From Symbiodinium natans (Eukaryota; Sar; Dinophyceae; Suessiales; Symbiodiniaceae), in the NCBI GenBank assembly GCA_905221605.1, contig CAJNDS010002761.1, positions 124,001 to 188,000 of the forward strand: 64,000 bases of DNA. Direction: 5' to 3'. The first letter of the stretch is position 1, and each line of letters begins with the position of its first letter. The position numbers were made by a program, and so were the translations under genes. Under the pieces are notes generated by a model that was not told the origin of the DNA, made no database searches, and worked only from the letters and a program-made list of their open reading frames with translations. This document shows positions 32,285 through 42,554 of the stretch, in pieces.

Positions 32285-34159
32285 GAAGTGTGTGCTACAT
32301 CCAGGTGGCACGTGGCGCACGTTTTGGAACGTGCTGGTCGCCCTGAGTATCTTTTATGATTTGCTTGTTATCCCCCTGTACGTCTTCGACCTTCCTTCGA
32401 GCGTATTTCTTGCAGCAGCGGGGTGGTACATACAACTCTTTTGGAATGTAGACTTTGTTCTCTCCTTTCTCACCGGGTTCTACGATGAAGGGACACTTGT
32501 CCTGACCCCATCCAGAATCGCATGTCACTATGCACGCACTTGGATGCTCTTCGACATCAGCCTTATCTCCATGGACTGGTCCTTTGTCGTGATGGACACC
32601 ATGGATGCGGCCGAAGTCGAGTCGTTGCAGTGGCCGCCCGACTAAGATGTCTGAAGGATTGAGGAAACCAGGGATGAGGAGCAATGTCATGATGTACTGA
32701 TGTACCAACTTACCAACTGCGTGCAGCCGTTGTGTTTCTTGCTAGGTCTCGCAGCTTGCGCATGCTGCGATTTCTGCGCTTGGTGCGCATGCTGAGATGG
32801 GTCAAGCTTCGCAGAGTCAATGAAGTGTTTCAAGAGTATTTTCATTCGCAGGCCGGTGGGCATCACATGGGGTTTAAAGTCTGCAGGGTGTTGTGGAGTG
32901 TTGTCCTCGAGTTGTTGCTTTGACCCGTCATGACTTGGTGCCCAGGCAGCCAGCTTGTATTATGGCCTGGCCAGCAGCATTGCGCATCTGATGGTGCTGA
33001 ACCACTTAGTTGCGTGTGCATGGTTTGGGGTCAGTCGGCTGAGTGATAACAACTGGGTGCTGGACAGCCAGATCGAGGAGGATCCGATGGGCCACCAATA
33101 CCTCGTTTGTCTCAATTGGGCATTTGCCCAACTTGGTGTCGGCAGCAGTTCTGCGAAGCCCACGAACAGCTTGGAGTTCGCATTCTGCATCCTGATCACT
33201 TTTCGTTCTTTGATAACCTCTTCAACCCTCATCTCGACAGTGAGCAACTTGATGGCGGGTCTGAGCAAGATCAAAGAGGATGAGAACACAGAGTTCCGAC
33301 TTCTCCGTTGCTATCTGTCGCACAACGACATCCAACCCGAGCTCGGCCAGAAAGTGACGCAGTTCCTTCAGCACCAGTACACGCTCAGGCAGGAAGCAAG
33401 GCGCGCCGGCATCTAGTCAAGGGGGTTTAGGGTTTAGGGTCTATAGGGGCTGCTGGGGATGAAGGGCGAGGCAGGCAGAGGTGAGGAGGTTTAGGGCAGT
33501 TTAGGGTGTAGGGTTTGTTCAGAAGCCCCCGTGCGCCCGGGAGGTCTGCTGATATGGAGGTTCCCCTGCTCGAGCTCCTGTCGCATCAGCTGAGGGGCGA
33601 GCTTCAGTTTGCCAGGCACCGGAAGTCGCTCAGGAAGTTGGCTCTGATTGATGACATGATGCAGGGTGAGGATTTGCAAACCTTGCATGTGCTGCACCGA
33701 TTGGCCATGATGGCCTTGAGCAATGCATCGGTGGCAAGCAAAGACATGATCTTCTTCAGCGGCACCAGAGCTGCACACGCCTACCTCAAGCTAAGCGGCG
33801 AATTGAGGTACTTCGCCGACAGTGCCGAACAGAGTTTGGACGACAGTGTCTGGATTGCCGAAATTTGCTTGTGGACACCTTGGGTCTATTTAGGAGACCT
33901 AATGGCAGAGGATGTGAGCCGATTGGCTGTCTTGGATGCTGACCAGTTCTGTGAAATTATGTCGCATAGCTGGCTGACGCAGCGAGCTGCCTCCAGACAC
34001 TCCAGGGAGTTTCTTGAAGCCTTGAAGCTCAAGCAGGACCAGAGTGAATGGACCGACATCTTCCCCCAGGATGATCCACAAAGAGCTTCATCGGCAGTGC
34101 CCTTCGCAGCGGATCTGCCCAAACAGTGCTGCACCCTGGCGTTGAACTTTGGCAGGTAG
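32285..34159 (+). CDS. channel copy B: six-transmembrane EAG/CNG-like cation channel, core exons
   Basis: Exon from 32285 (after ttgccag) gives KCVLHPGG, S1 (LVALSIFYDLLVIPLYVFDL), S2 and S3, to about 32640. A separate exon from about 32745 to 32851 gives S4 (SRSLRMLRFLRLVRMLRWVK). Exon 32946-33400 gives AASLYYGLASSIAHL (S5), the pore QLGVGSSS (GVG at 33135-33143) and S6. Exon 33544-34159 gives SADMEVPLLELLSHQL and the beta-roll (AEICLWTPWVYLGDLMAED), ending CTLALNFGR with TAG. Introns 32852-32945 and 33401-33543 start with GC, as in copy A. Copy A has no intron between S3 and S4. All core parts are open, so the gene looks intact. Confidence 0.87.
33419..33517. repeat. TTTAGGG repeats inside intron of channel copy B
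   Basis: Scattered units (ggggtttagggtttagggtc at 33422-33441; gtttagggcagtttagggtg at 33489-33508) fill much of intron 33401-33543. Copy A's equivalent intron has none. Confidence 0.9.
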
Positions 34160-34187
34160 AGTTTCGGATCGAAAAAGGCAGGCTGGT

Positions 34188-34282
34188 TCTTAGTGGGGAA
34201 TGCGGTGCCCTATGAAAATTCTTGAAAGGGTATATATACTTTTTGTCTATATAGGGCCCGAATTCCCTCATTCCCTCTAAGA
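34188..34282. mobile_element. short foldback (MITE-like) element, family 1, diverged copy
   Basis: Begins tcttagtggggaatgcggtg and ends gaattccctcattccctcta plus aga. The reverse complement of the end (TCTTAGAGGGAATGAGGGAA) pairs with the start. It shares the core gggccctatata/tatatagggccc with the copy at 63.07 kb. It sits about 30 bases after the stop of channel copy B, so it may lie in the 3' untranslated region. Confidence 0.5.
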
Positions 34283-34289
34283 CCCAGGG

Positions 34290-34925
34290 GGAAGGGTTCG
34301 CAGCTGGGCCGCAGCCAAGGCGCACGCCTATGCTCCAGGCAACAGCCACGCAAGATTGCGCCCAATGCTGATTTCGATGATGTGAGAGGGACCCGGTCCC
34401 GCGGGTCCACTCAGGGTCGTTAGACAGGTGCTATACTCCAATAGTCTCCACTAGACGGGGCCCTGCGGGCCCATTTCCTTTGCAGGATCCTTCTTCGCGA
34501 CTTCGGGGGCTCATCCTAGCAAAGGAGAGCAGAGCGCCTCTCTCAGACTCTATCATGGTGGATGCTGAAGAGGATCCCAGAGTCTAGTGCCTGTCAAAAC
34601 AGACAGTTTTTGCACAGACTACTAGACGAAGGTATTTTTGAAGTCATCTCTCCAGAAGAACTGGTGTTGATGTGCAGATTTTTTGTGCTTAAGGAGCTGT
34701 GGTTCCGCAGTCTCACCTTGCAGTCCACATTGATCTATTGAGTCCATTTGCGTGTCGTACAGTTTGCACGTGTCGGAGACACGGCTCAAACGTGCACGCA
34801 GCCCCGTCCTTCTGGTGCTGAAAAAAAATGAAAGGGCCCATATCATCCTGGCAAAGCCTGTATGCCCACGGCAGCAAATCCCAGAGCAGAGAGGTTCTTG
34901 TTTTGGTGCGCTCTCTGCGTTGTTC
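34290..34925. other. intergenic, no recognisable gene
   Basis: Two GC-palindromic patches are visible (ggacccggtcccgcgggtcc at 34389-34408; ggggccctgcgggcccattt at 34457-34476). Nothing else is supported. Confidence 0.3.
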
Positions 34926-34929
34926 TTTT

Positions 34930-35812
34930 CGTGAGGCAGGGAGAGAGGTGACTGGGAGCGGGCGCTGGCCTTGCTCAAGGAGCAGCTTCCTCGCTGCCTC
35001 GGCGTGCTTTCGGTCTGCAGCGTTCTGTGCAGAGGAGATCCGGCACGAGCGCCTTGTGCCGGTGCCGTGCCCACATCCGTGTTACCAGACGAGTCACAGC
35101 ATGTCACGGCGTATTGCGTGCAAGAGCGCGCAACGCCGGAAGCACTCTTTCCGTGTTGGCCTGCAATCAGGATCTGATAAGCTTCAATACAGCGATGGAC
35201 ACCTGCACTGGGTCACAGCGCTGGGAGGTGGTCCTTCAGCTACTTGAGGACGGGAAGTCTTGGAACGACTGAAAGTTGCGACAGGGTGGTGTCGGGTTTA
35301 GATGAACCAGTAAGGGCGCAGCAAGGGAGATCGAGCATTCCATGCATGTGAGCATTCCGTGCAAGGACCTACAAGAGTGTGGTCTCCAAGCAGATCTCCA
35401 CACTGCCACTTCTGCTGCCAGCGCCTGTGCGCATGGTGAGCAATGGCTCGAGCCTTACTATCTGCCCTCCCTGGGTTGTTTCCTGCATCTTCTCAACGAT
35501 ATCCGAGTGACGCACATGTTTCAGGCAGCTGGGCCTGCTCCTGGCAGAGACTTGCTCTCGGCGACATCGGCCCGATGCGCAGCTCTACAGCCACGTGGCC
35601 AGCATTTGTGCCGAGCACTTGGTGGTCAATCAGAAATCCCACGCCGCAGGCACCATGCTCTTCACTTGTGAGAAGGGATTTCAGTGGGAGCTGGCAGTTC
35701 AACTGCTCTCCAAGATGTCGCTGCCTGAGTTGCCCCACACGCCCTCACATCATGCTGCTGCATGGTTGCATGAAGTTGCGTGCGGGAACAACAACGCGGA
35801 GAGTTGAGGGTG
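34930..35812 (+). CDS. PPR-repeat protein, exon chain
   Basis: Four PPR helix pairs in order: RGDWERALALLKEQL (about 34944-34988), DLISFNTAMDTCTGSQRW (about 35171-35224) followed by VVLQLLED, CGLQADLHTATSAASACAHG (about 35379-35438), and HAAGTMLFTCEKGFQWELAV followed by QLLSKM (about 35641-35718). They are on different frames with introns between. The 'CEKGFQWELAVQLLSKM' form is typical of dinoflagellate PPR genes. Likely an organelle RNA-binding protein. N-terminus and stop unassigned. Confidence 0.6.
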
Positions 35813-35819
35813 GACGTGG

Positions 35820-36540
35820 GCATTCGCTTGGACCCGATCTTGTCAAGCATCGCCAGCATCTCAGGGTGTCAGCTTCCCGGGTCTTCTGGGATCTGAAAAT
35901 GTTGGATCTTCTGAGGCGATCCGAGCATGTGCCACTCGCCGCAGTTGGGACTTGGCACTGTGGGTGCTCAATGAGCTCTGTTTGATCCTCAGATTCTCCG
36001 TTTCTTCAGGTGTCCCAGCCTAGCTTTCTCACATGACACGACCAGTGGCCTCGGCTAGAGTATGGAAGATTTTAAAGCAGAAGCTAAGCCAAAGAGCAAA
36101 GAAACGCAGAAAAAAACTTGGAACGAAAGTACAAGCTCAGGAAGAGCAACAGGCAAAAGGAAACATACACACGATGTCCACACGCAAATTCTCAGAGAAG
36201 TAGACAGAGGAATGGGAGTGAGAACTATAGCACGAGCTACACAAGACCTCCCTTGCGACCGAGCTACTGAAATGCAAAGCCTGAGGATCACCGCCGCGCT
36301 GAAAATTTCCCAACCAAGCCATTGCAAGCCGAGTCAGCTAAGCCAGCCAAGCCATATCCCCCTAAACCCAACCCGAAACCGTAAACCCCATGTCCGGGGA
36401 GTGCTCGCTCTGCCTCGAAGAAGCCACCAAAGCAAAGCAACATGTAAGGCAGCTCTCCATGTTTTCATATCTACTGTAGCCCTACCACCCAAATCGAGGT
36501 GACTCTTGATCCCAGTTAAGGGGCATTCCTGAAGCCCACG
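35820..36540. other. no recognisable gene; A-rich open frame
   Basis: The frame 36062-36502 is 146 codons, very Lys/Ser/Thr-rich (EDFKAEAKPKSKETQKKT) and A-rich compared with its surroundings. Low complexity, no motif. It could be a disordered exon but is as likely non-coding. Confidence 0.25.
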
Positions 36541-36548
36541 CCCAGCGG

Positions 36549-37193
36549 ATATTTCGAGAGGGAGTGGCACTTTTGTCCGCCTGCACGTCACCGGTCGGAA
36601 AGTGCAACCAGTCCATTTCCTCTTCCATGTGGTGTGTAAGGTGGCCGAGATGGAGATCCTGGGCCCAAAGCCTACCTTGCGGCTGTGGATGCTCTGGAGG
36701 TTACGGCGCAAGAAGCCTCAGGACAGCGTAGTATGAAGCATGGCTGATGTGTACGGCAGGCCGGCAACGGACCTCCGGCATCGCCCGAGCTCTTCGAAGA
36801 GCTTTGCCGCAAAGCCGCCTCCAGGCAGACTTGCATTGCAGTGTCCTAATCCTCCTTTGCTGGTTCCATCCGGTTCCCAGCTCCTGCTCCCAGTTCGGTC
36901 TTTGCCGCCTGAGACGCGTTGTGAGGATGCTGAGGTGCAAAGCATGTCTTTTGTCACCCGGCCAGAAGGGTCTCATGGGTCTCTTCGAAAGAGGTTTGCT
37001 GCTCCAGAATATGCCCTGGCCAGCCGGTGACTTTAGTGACTCAGAGCGCGAAGCAAAGCGCCAACGTGCACGCACCTGCGACGTTCCAGCCACGTTTCTG
37101 TGCATTTCGGCAAAGATCGCAGATGCCAACGGTTTCGCAACATTGACAGAGGATTCCGTGAGCACGGGCCGTAACGGGCCCCTAGCGGCGTAG
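36549..37193 (+). CDS. possible exons of an unrecognised gene
   Basis: Three consecutive protein-like stretches: TFVRLHVTGRKVQPVHFLF (about 36568-36624); an ATG-started 96-residue frame at 36740-37030 (MADVYGRPATDLRHRPSSSK, then Pro/Leu-rich); and DFSDSEREAKRQRARTCDVP in another frame ending 37193. No domain recognised. They may be spliced together, with an intron around 37020. Confidence 0.3.
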
Positions 37194-37360
37194 CGGCCAG
37201 ATGGCGAAAGAAAAGTCTGTGCTGCATCATGTCAGCATTGCAGACCGGCATGGAGAGTCAGAGGTGGCCCGAGTATGAGTATTTCCGGAGTCATTATCAT
37301 GTAAGCAATCGCTTTTCCGAAAGAAAGGAGTGCAGGTGGATGTGCTGGTAGGGACTATAT

Positions 37361-37420
37361 CTCTCCCTCTCTCTCTCGCTCGCTCTCCCCCTCTCCCCCC
37401 TCTCCCTCCCTCTCCCTCCC

Positions 37421-37484
<64 letters not shown>

Positions 37485-37520
37485 TCTCTCTCTCCTCTCT
37501 CTCTCTCTCGTGATATATAT
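37361..37520. repeat. (CT)n polypyrimidine tract
   Basis: About 150 bases of nearly pure CT/CCCT repeats. The coding frames that cross it on both strands are spurious. Confidence 0.97.
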
Positions 37521-37529
37521 GTATATATT

Positions 37530-38680
37530 TCATGCAAAGTGGGGCAATATGATCGTTTTTTTTGAGAAGTTTGTGGAGCAGTAGGTCAGCAACAGGGGTT
37601 TGGGGCCTGGGAGGCCACATGCCAAATTGAAAGGGTTGCAAGTTGGGGGTTGTCGGTTGTGCTGAGGGGCGCAGAGATTCAGGCGTCAGTGGCTACCGAT
37701 CCAGGACCCAAACGTGATCAGAACCACACGAAGCTGCAGGCCCCACGGGCATGTTGAGAATAACTACAAGCATGTTCGTTAGCTCGTTGCTTCCACTCCA
37801 CGCAACGTACTGATGCCCAAAGCTTGAAGAGGCTAAGCTGACTTAGGATGAACTCCTAGTACTACCAACATGCACCACCTCGATCCCCTTTGCAGGGCAT
37901 GGCCAGGAAGATACTTCTTGCGGAAAGCGTTAGAAGATTGTTTGAGCCTAAAGGGTGGCAAGGCCTTACCAAAAACCTCTGCAGCGCTCTGGTCCCTCAG
38001 CTCGTTTGTATAAAATTCCCCCAAAAGTGTTATCTGGAACACTTTGTGACACGGAAAAATCCCGCCGGTGCTTTCTTGGCGCAGCCCTTGGCTTGGCTCA
38101 CAGGGACAGGCCGATGACGCGGCCACCATGAACCGGAGTTCATCGGGCCTGCCTGCCGTGCAGGCTGCTCCATGCAATGGCAAAATATGGCAAACATGAG
38201 CAAGAGCTGCTGACTTGCAGATGCGTGCCAGGAGGCCCCCAGCGAGTCTGGTTCGCAGCGTCTTCCTGTGATTCCCCGGCAGCGCACAAAAGGCTGCTGT
38301 GGGTTGCTAAAGGTACAAACTAAGCCAATCTCTGAATTTGTGGTGGGATGGGTTGAGCTGAGCTGCAAGCAAGTGTGTTTGACGTCTCGACACTCGAAGC
38401 AGAGTCCTCGCCCGCATTTCGCCAGCGTGAGAGTCCAAAACCAATCTCTGAGCACGACCCCGGTACTGCATCCGAGGCAGGCTCCCAACAGCGCTAGTCT
38501 CAGCTTGCAATGTGCAGCCAACAGGTGCTATGGCACCGTGGCTTTCATGCTAGGACTAGGCAGCCTGCTAACATGTTGCACGGCCTTGAGCCCCAGCAAG
38601 GTGGACAAGAAGCTCCCACAGACGAGTCAGACGAGCTCTTCGCCTTCGAAAGGGCCAGCCTCTGGCAACGTGTAGTTGTT
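37530..38680. other. no assigned gene
   Basis: The frame 38268-38675 is 135 codons long with a Lys/Ser-rich end (PSKVDKKLPQTSQTSSSPSK). It may be an exon, but no family is recognised. The rest shows nothing. Confidence 0.25.
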
Positions 38681-38687
38681 GGTTGTT

Positions 38688-38812
38688 GGGGGTTCGAAAT
38701 GGGGGTTTGCGAGCTTACGATTATAAGCCCCCTCATAAAAACCCCCAACAGTAGGATCCCCCTACAATACGGACCCCAATAGGGTACCCCTGTTTTTGTA
38801 AACCCCCAAATG
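38688..38812. mobile_element. G/C-run foldback element (MITE-like), family 2
   Basis: Starts ttgggggttcgaaatggggg. The reverse complement of its end reads TTTGGGGGTTTACAAAAACA followed by GGGGTACC, a matching inverted arm. An internal second hairpin joins tgttgggggtt (38685-38695) with aacccccaaca (38740-38750). The agggtacccct motif at 38781-38791 recurs in the element at 48.6 kb. Confidence 0.5.
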
Positions 38813-38829
38813 TGAGAGTGACGACGATT

Positions 38830-41800
38830 TCTCGCAGTCCTTGCTTGGAGCAGGAGCCGACAGAGCTCCGCCAGGGGCCAGGATAATGACGACCTGAATC
38901 TGAAAGGCCACAGGGATGCAAGAGAACCCAGCGGTTCAAGCGCACATTGTGCATGCTGTACTGCTTCGAGTGTTCCCATCGTTGGGAAGGCTTTTCGTTG
39001 ATCAAGTACATCCAGGACAGAGCCTCAGCCATGGTAAGCTTCTGCATGTCCCATCCTAGTTCGAGCGAACTTGAACTTTAGTTGTGATGTTACGTGTTGC
39101 GCCGTGCGCGCGATGGCTCCACTATCTCTTGTCTTCTAGGCATTTGCTTCCCAGAACCGGAAGAAGGCCGGCTCATCACCTTTCAGCCCTCCGCAGCTAC
39201 TGTCCATCCATTGCACATCCCCACAAGCGTTCTTGTGTTTGTGTAACAGGCTTGGATTGACACCGAGTTTCTGAATAGCGTCTTGCAGCCTTGCCCTGAG
39301 AAAGCGTCTTTGGTGGCTTTCCAGCTTCAGTGCAAACCTGGTTCGAGGGGGAACCACATCATGTGATGCCTGCGACTGCGTTTTACCGCATGCTTCAGAT
39401 CGTTCAACAAGAGGTACCTGAATGAGAGGGAGGCGGGCTCCCCTCAATACATTGCTGTGACTTGCCTCAACAAGCCGAAACATGTGTCAGGACTTCTTCG
39501 GGTACACGTCGCTTGCGCTGGCCTGCAGCGTCGGCCACGCGGGCCTTGTGAAGCTTCTCTTGGCGGGGCGCACGGATAAACCTACTGCTGCATAATCTCC
39601 GATATTCGGGCCAGATCGCACCAAGGAGGCGCAGGTCGTGGCCTTATGCTTGATCAGACGGGTCCGATTACTGGCAAGATGAGGAGCTGTGTCACTTTCG
39701 CCAGACCTCTCCAGGCTGACTCAAAAATCAAATGCAACCTTGGGAACACGCCTCTACACTTGGCCGCGCGAGCAGGCCTCTTCCTGTCCGCCACGTGATT
39801 TCATGGATGAGTGGGTCGCACGGGAAACGATACATTGCCACTTGTTGCAGGTCATGTAGCCGCGGTGCAAGTGCTCGTGCAGCACAAGGTCGCGTTGGTG
39901 GCTTGGCCGCGCAATGAGCTGGCGGGAGAACTTTGGTATGGGGCAGTTGGGGGAAAGGTAGTCAAAAACGTTTCGCTGTGCAGTCTTGGATCATCCTCAT
40001 CCCTTTTTGATGGTTTTGTTTCGCCGCAAGGGTAACCGGTGCTGAATGCAGGAGGCTGTTTTTTTGCCTCAAGCCCCAAAGTGTGCAAAGAAGACGCCTC
40101 CTGTAGAAAGCAAGAGCTGACCTCGGGGCATGATCTGGATTTGGCAACTCCAGCCGATGACGCGTTTGGTTCTGGGCAGTTCTGCCATGGCACGTTCCTC
40201 ATCGCATCGGTTAGTTCTGGCCCGCCGGACGGTCAGGCTAGCCCTCGACCAACCCTGGACTCAACGGCCCATAACAAGGCCCCAGCGCCATTCGCCGGGC
40301 ACAGAACCGAAGCCCGTAGCCTTCGATATCAGAGCCAGCATCCTCAAGGCAAAGGCAGAAGCCAGTCGTGTATGCGTGAGCATGTCCATGCTGCTCGGAT
40401 GCCCCTACTCGAAGCAGAAAGCTTGTTGACCTCCATGTTCCTAGGGGCATTTGTGGTACTGCAGCCTGTCAGCCTGCCTTGCCCAAGCAACAAACCCAGG
40501 ACTCCAAGAATGCTGAAGGTTGGACACCGCTCATGTGGCCGCCAGCCTAGCTTTGTTCTTCCATAAGCTGCATTGACTAGCGACAGACTTTGGTTGCATG
40601 CATTTGCATGCCGAAAGGGTTCGGGATGCTACGGACAATACTGCAACATGCTGAAGCCTGCACCTGTTCAAAACTTGGTCGTCGTCAGGGCGGCAATGTC
40701 TGGGCGTGCTGATGTAGTGGCAGCGCTTCTGGCCGCGCATGCAGAGGTTTCCGAATTCCTGCCGTAGCAAGTGGTTTTTGTTGCTGACCCTTGGGCAGGC
40801 TAAGGCAAAGGACGTCCACGGCATGACTGCATTGATGTGGGCAACCCGCCAGGGCCTACAAGGGGCATTCATAGATGAAGCTGGAAAGTCTGAGTGCTGG
40901 CCGGCATGTCGTTACCCAGGTCACGGCCACGTGGATGTCATGAGATCGCTACTGGGTGATGGGTGGTTCCTTCAGAATGACTCGCATATGTTGGGATGTT
41001 CCCCCTTGCACTAACAGTCCTTGATAGGGATTGTCATAGGCGGCCCTATAATCCCTACGAAGGACTCTTAGTATACGGGGGAACATCCCAACACATATCT
41101 TTGATTAACTAGACCTCTTGTCGACCTTGATTTGCTTTCGAGGCCCGACCTCAGCATAACGGACTTTGATGGCCAGGGCCTCTGTGTTTTCAAAGTTAGT
41201 TCGCAAGGATCTGGAAGATAGAGAGCCCTGACATGATGTACACAAGTTGGAGATGCAAAAAGAGCTTCAGAAGCTAGAAAACCCTTCAAAAGAAGAAACG
41301 AGATCATTCTTAAGACTTCATACCTTCAAAACATCTCTAGACCTTCCGGAAGAAACATTAAGTCCTGTGAAGATAAAAGGAGTTATAGTCCGGGCAGAGG
41401 AACAAGCCCGAGCAGTGTTTATATGAAGCAAAATGTATCGGATGTAGCTTCTAATTAAATTTTTAGATCTCCACAAGACCCACAAAATACGGCAACAACA
41501 AAGCACAACCCATATTTGGAATTGACTTCGTGCGTTCCTAATAATTCCTTTCAAGTCGAAACTATGGGCTTTTTTCCACATTCTTAAGCTCACAAAAAAA
41601 GGACTCAAGAACAGCATCTTTGTCTCGTCTTTTGGGCTTTTGGACAGCACTCGTTGCCTGTTCTTAACAGGCCCAGAAAGGACTTGTAATATTGTCCCCG
41701 TGGACTTTAATTGCAAACCATTTTGGCCCGGTCCCCATGAAGTCGCTGACGTGACACAACCCGCTGCGCTGATGCTCGGCTGCAATGGTGTTTGCTCCCC

Positions 41801-42495
41801 TCCATCCGCTCCTTCCCAGGCCACAGCGTGATGTACCACGCGAGGCAGCACAAGGCGGCCAGAAAGATGCTGGAGCGCTTTGAGGCCTCGGTCGTTGCCC
41901 TGCAGCATGCAAAGCGCGAAAGGAAGCTGCATGGCATGTGCATGTCTTCGTTGAAGATCCGCCAAGCCTTGAGGATCTGAATCGACGCCTGCTTCGCTCA
42001 GCACAATCAGGGGACATCAGAGAAGCGTCCAGGGCCCTCGAGGCGCGGCCCGTGCCCCCGATTGGACCTTTTGCATCCTTCGTCCATATGATTCCAGGCG
42101 GGGGCATTTGTGGATACGCTGGATGCAGATGGCGCGAGCCCCTTGCTCCACGCTGCCTCCCAGAAAAACATGTCCATGGCAGGTCGCTCAGAAACTGTAT
42201 ACTGTGTATGAATTGTGTATGTGATTGTGCATGAGATGAGGATGATGACTTAGGCTTGCGGGGGCAGTGTCGAATGCAGCCCAGGTCCGCCTTCTCACTC
42301 GCCATGGTGCTGATCCCAGCCTGGAGGCATCGGGGTTTGCGCTCTGTTAAGCCTGTTACGCTGACCATACACAATGTAACCTGATGAAACTTGATGAAAT
42401 GCTATCTGATAGAATACATACAGAAAACAGTGTAATATGTGATCTTTCGCATAACATAATGTATGTATATATATATATATGTATAATTCTTATAA

Positions 42496-42554
<59 letters not shown>

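Noticed and set aside
37297-37641. Glu/Arg-rich minus-strand frame of 114 codons
   Set aside because: It is the translation of a (CT)n microsatellite.
41318-42374. Long minus-strand frames of 228 and 236 codons
   Set aside because: The second overlaps plus-strand ankyrin exons, and neither shows a motif. They look like shadows of GC-rich coding sequence and low-stop sequence.
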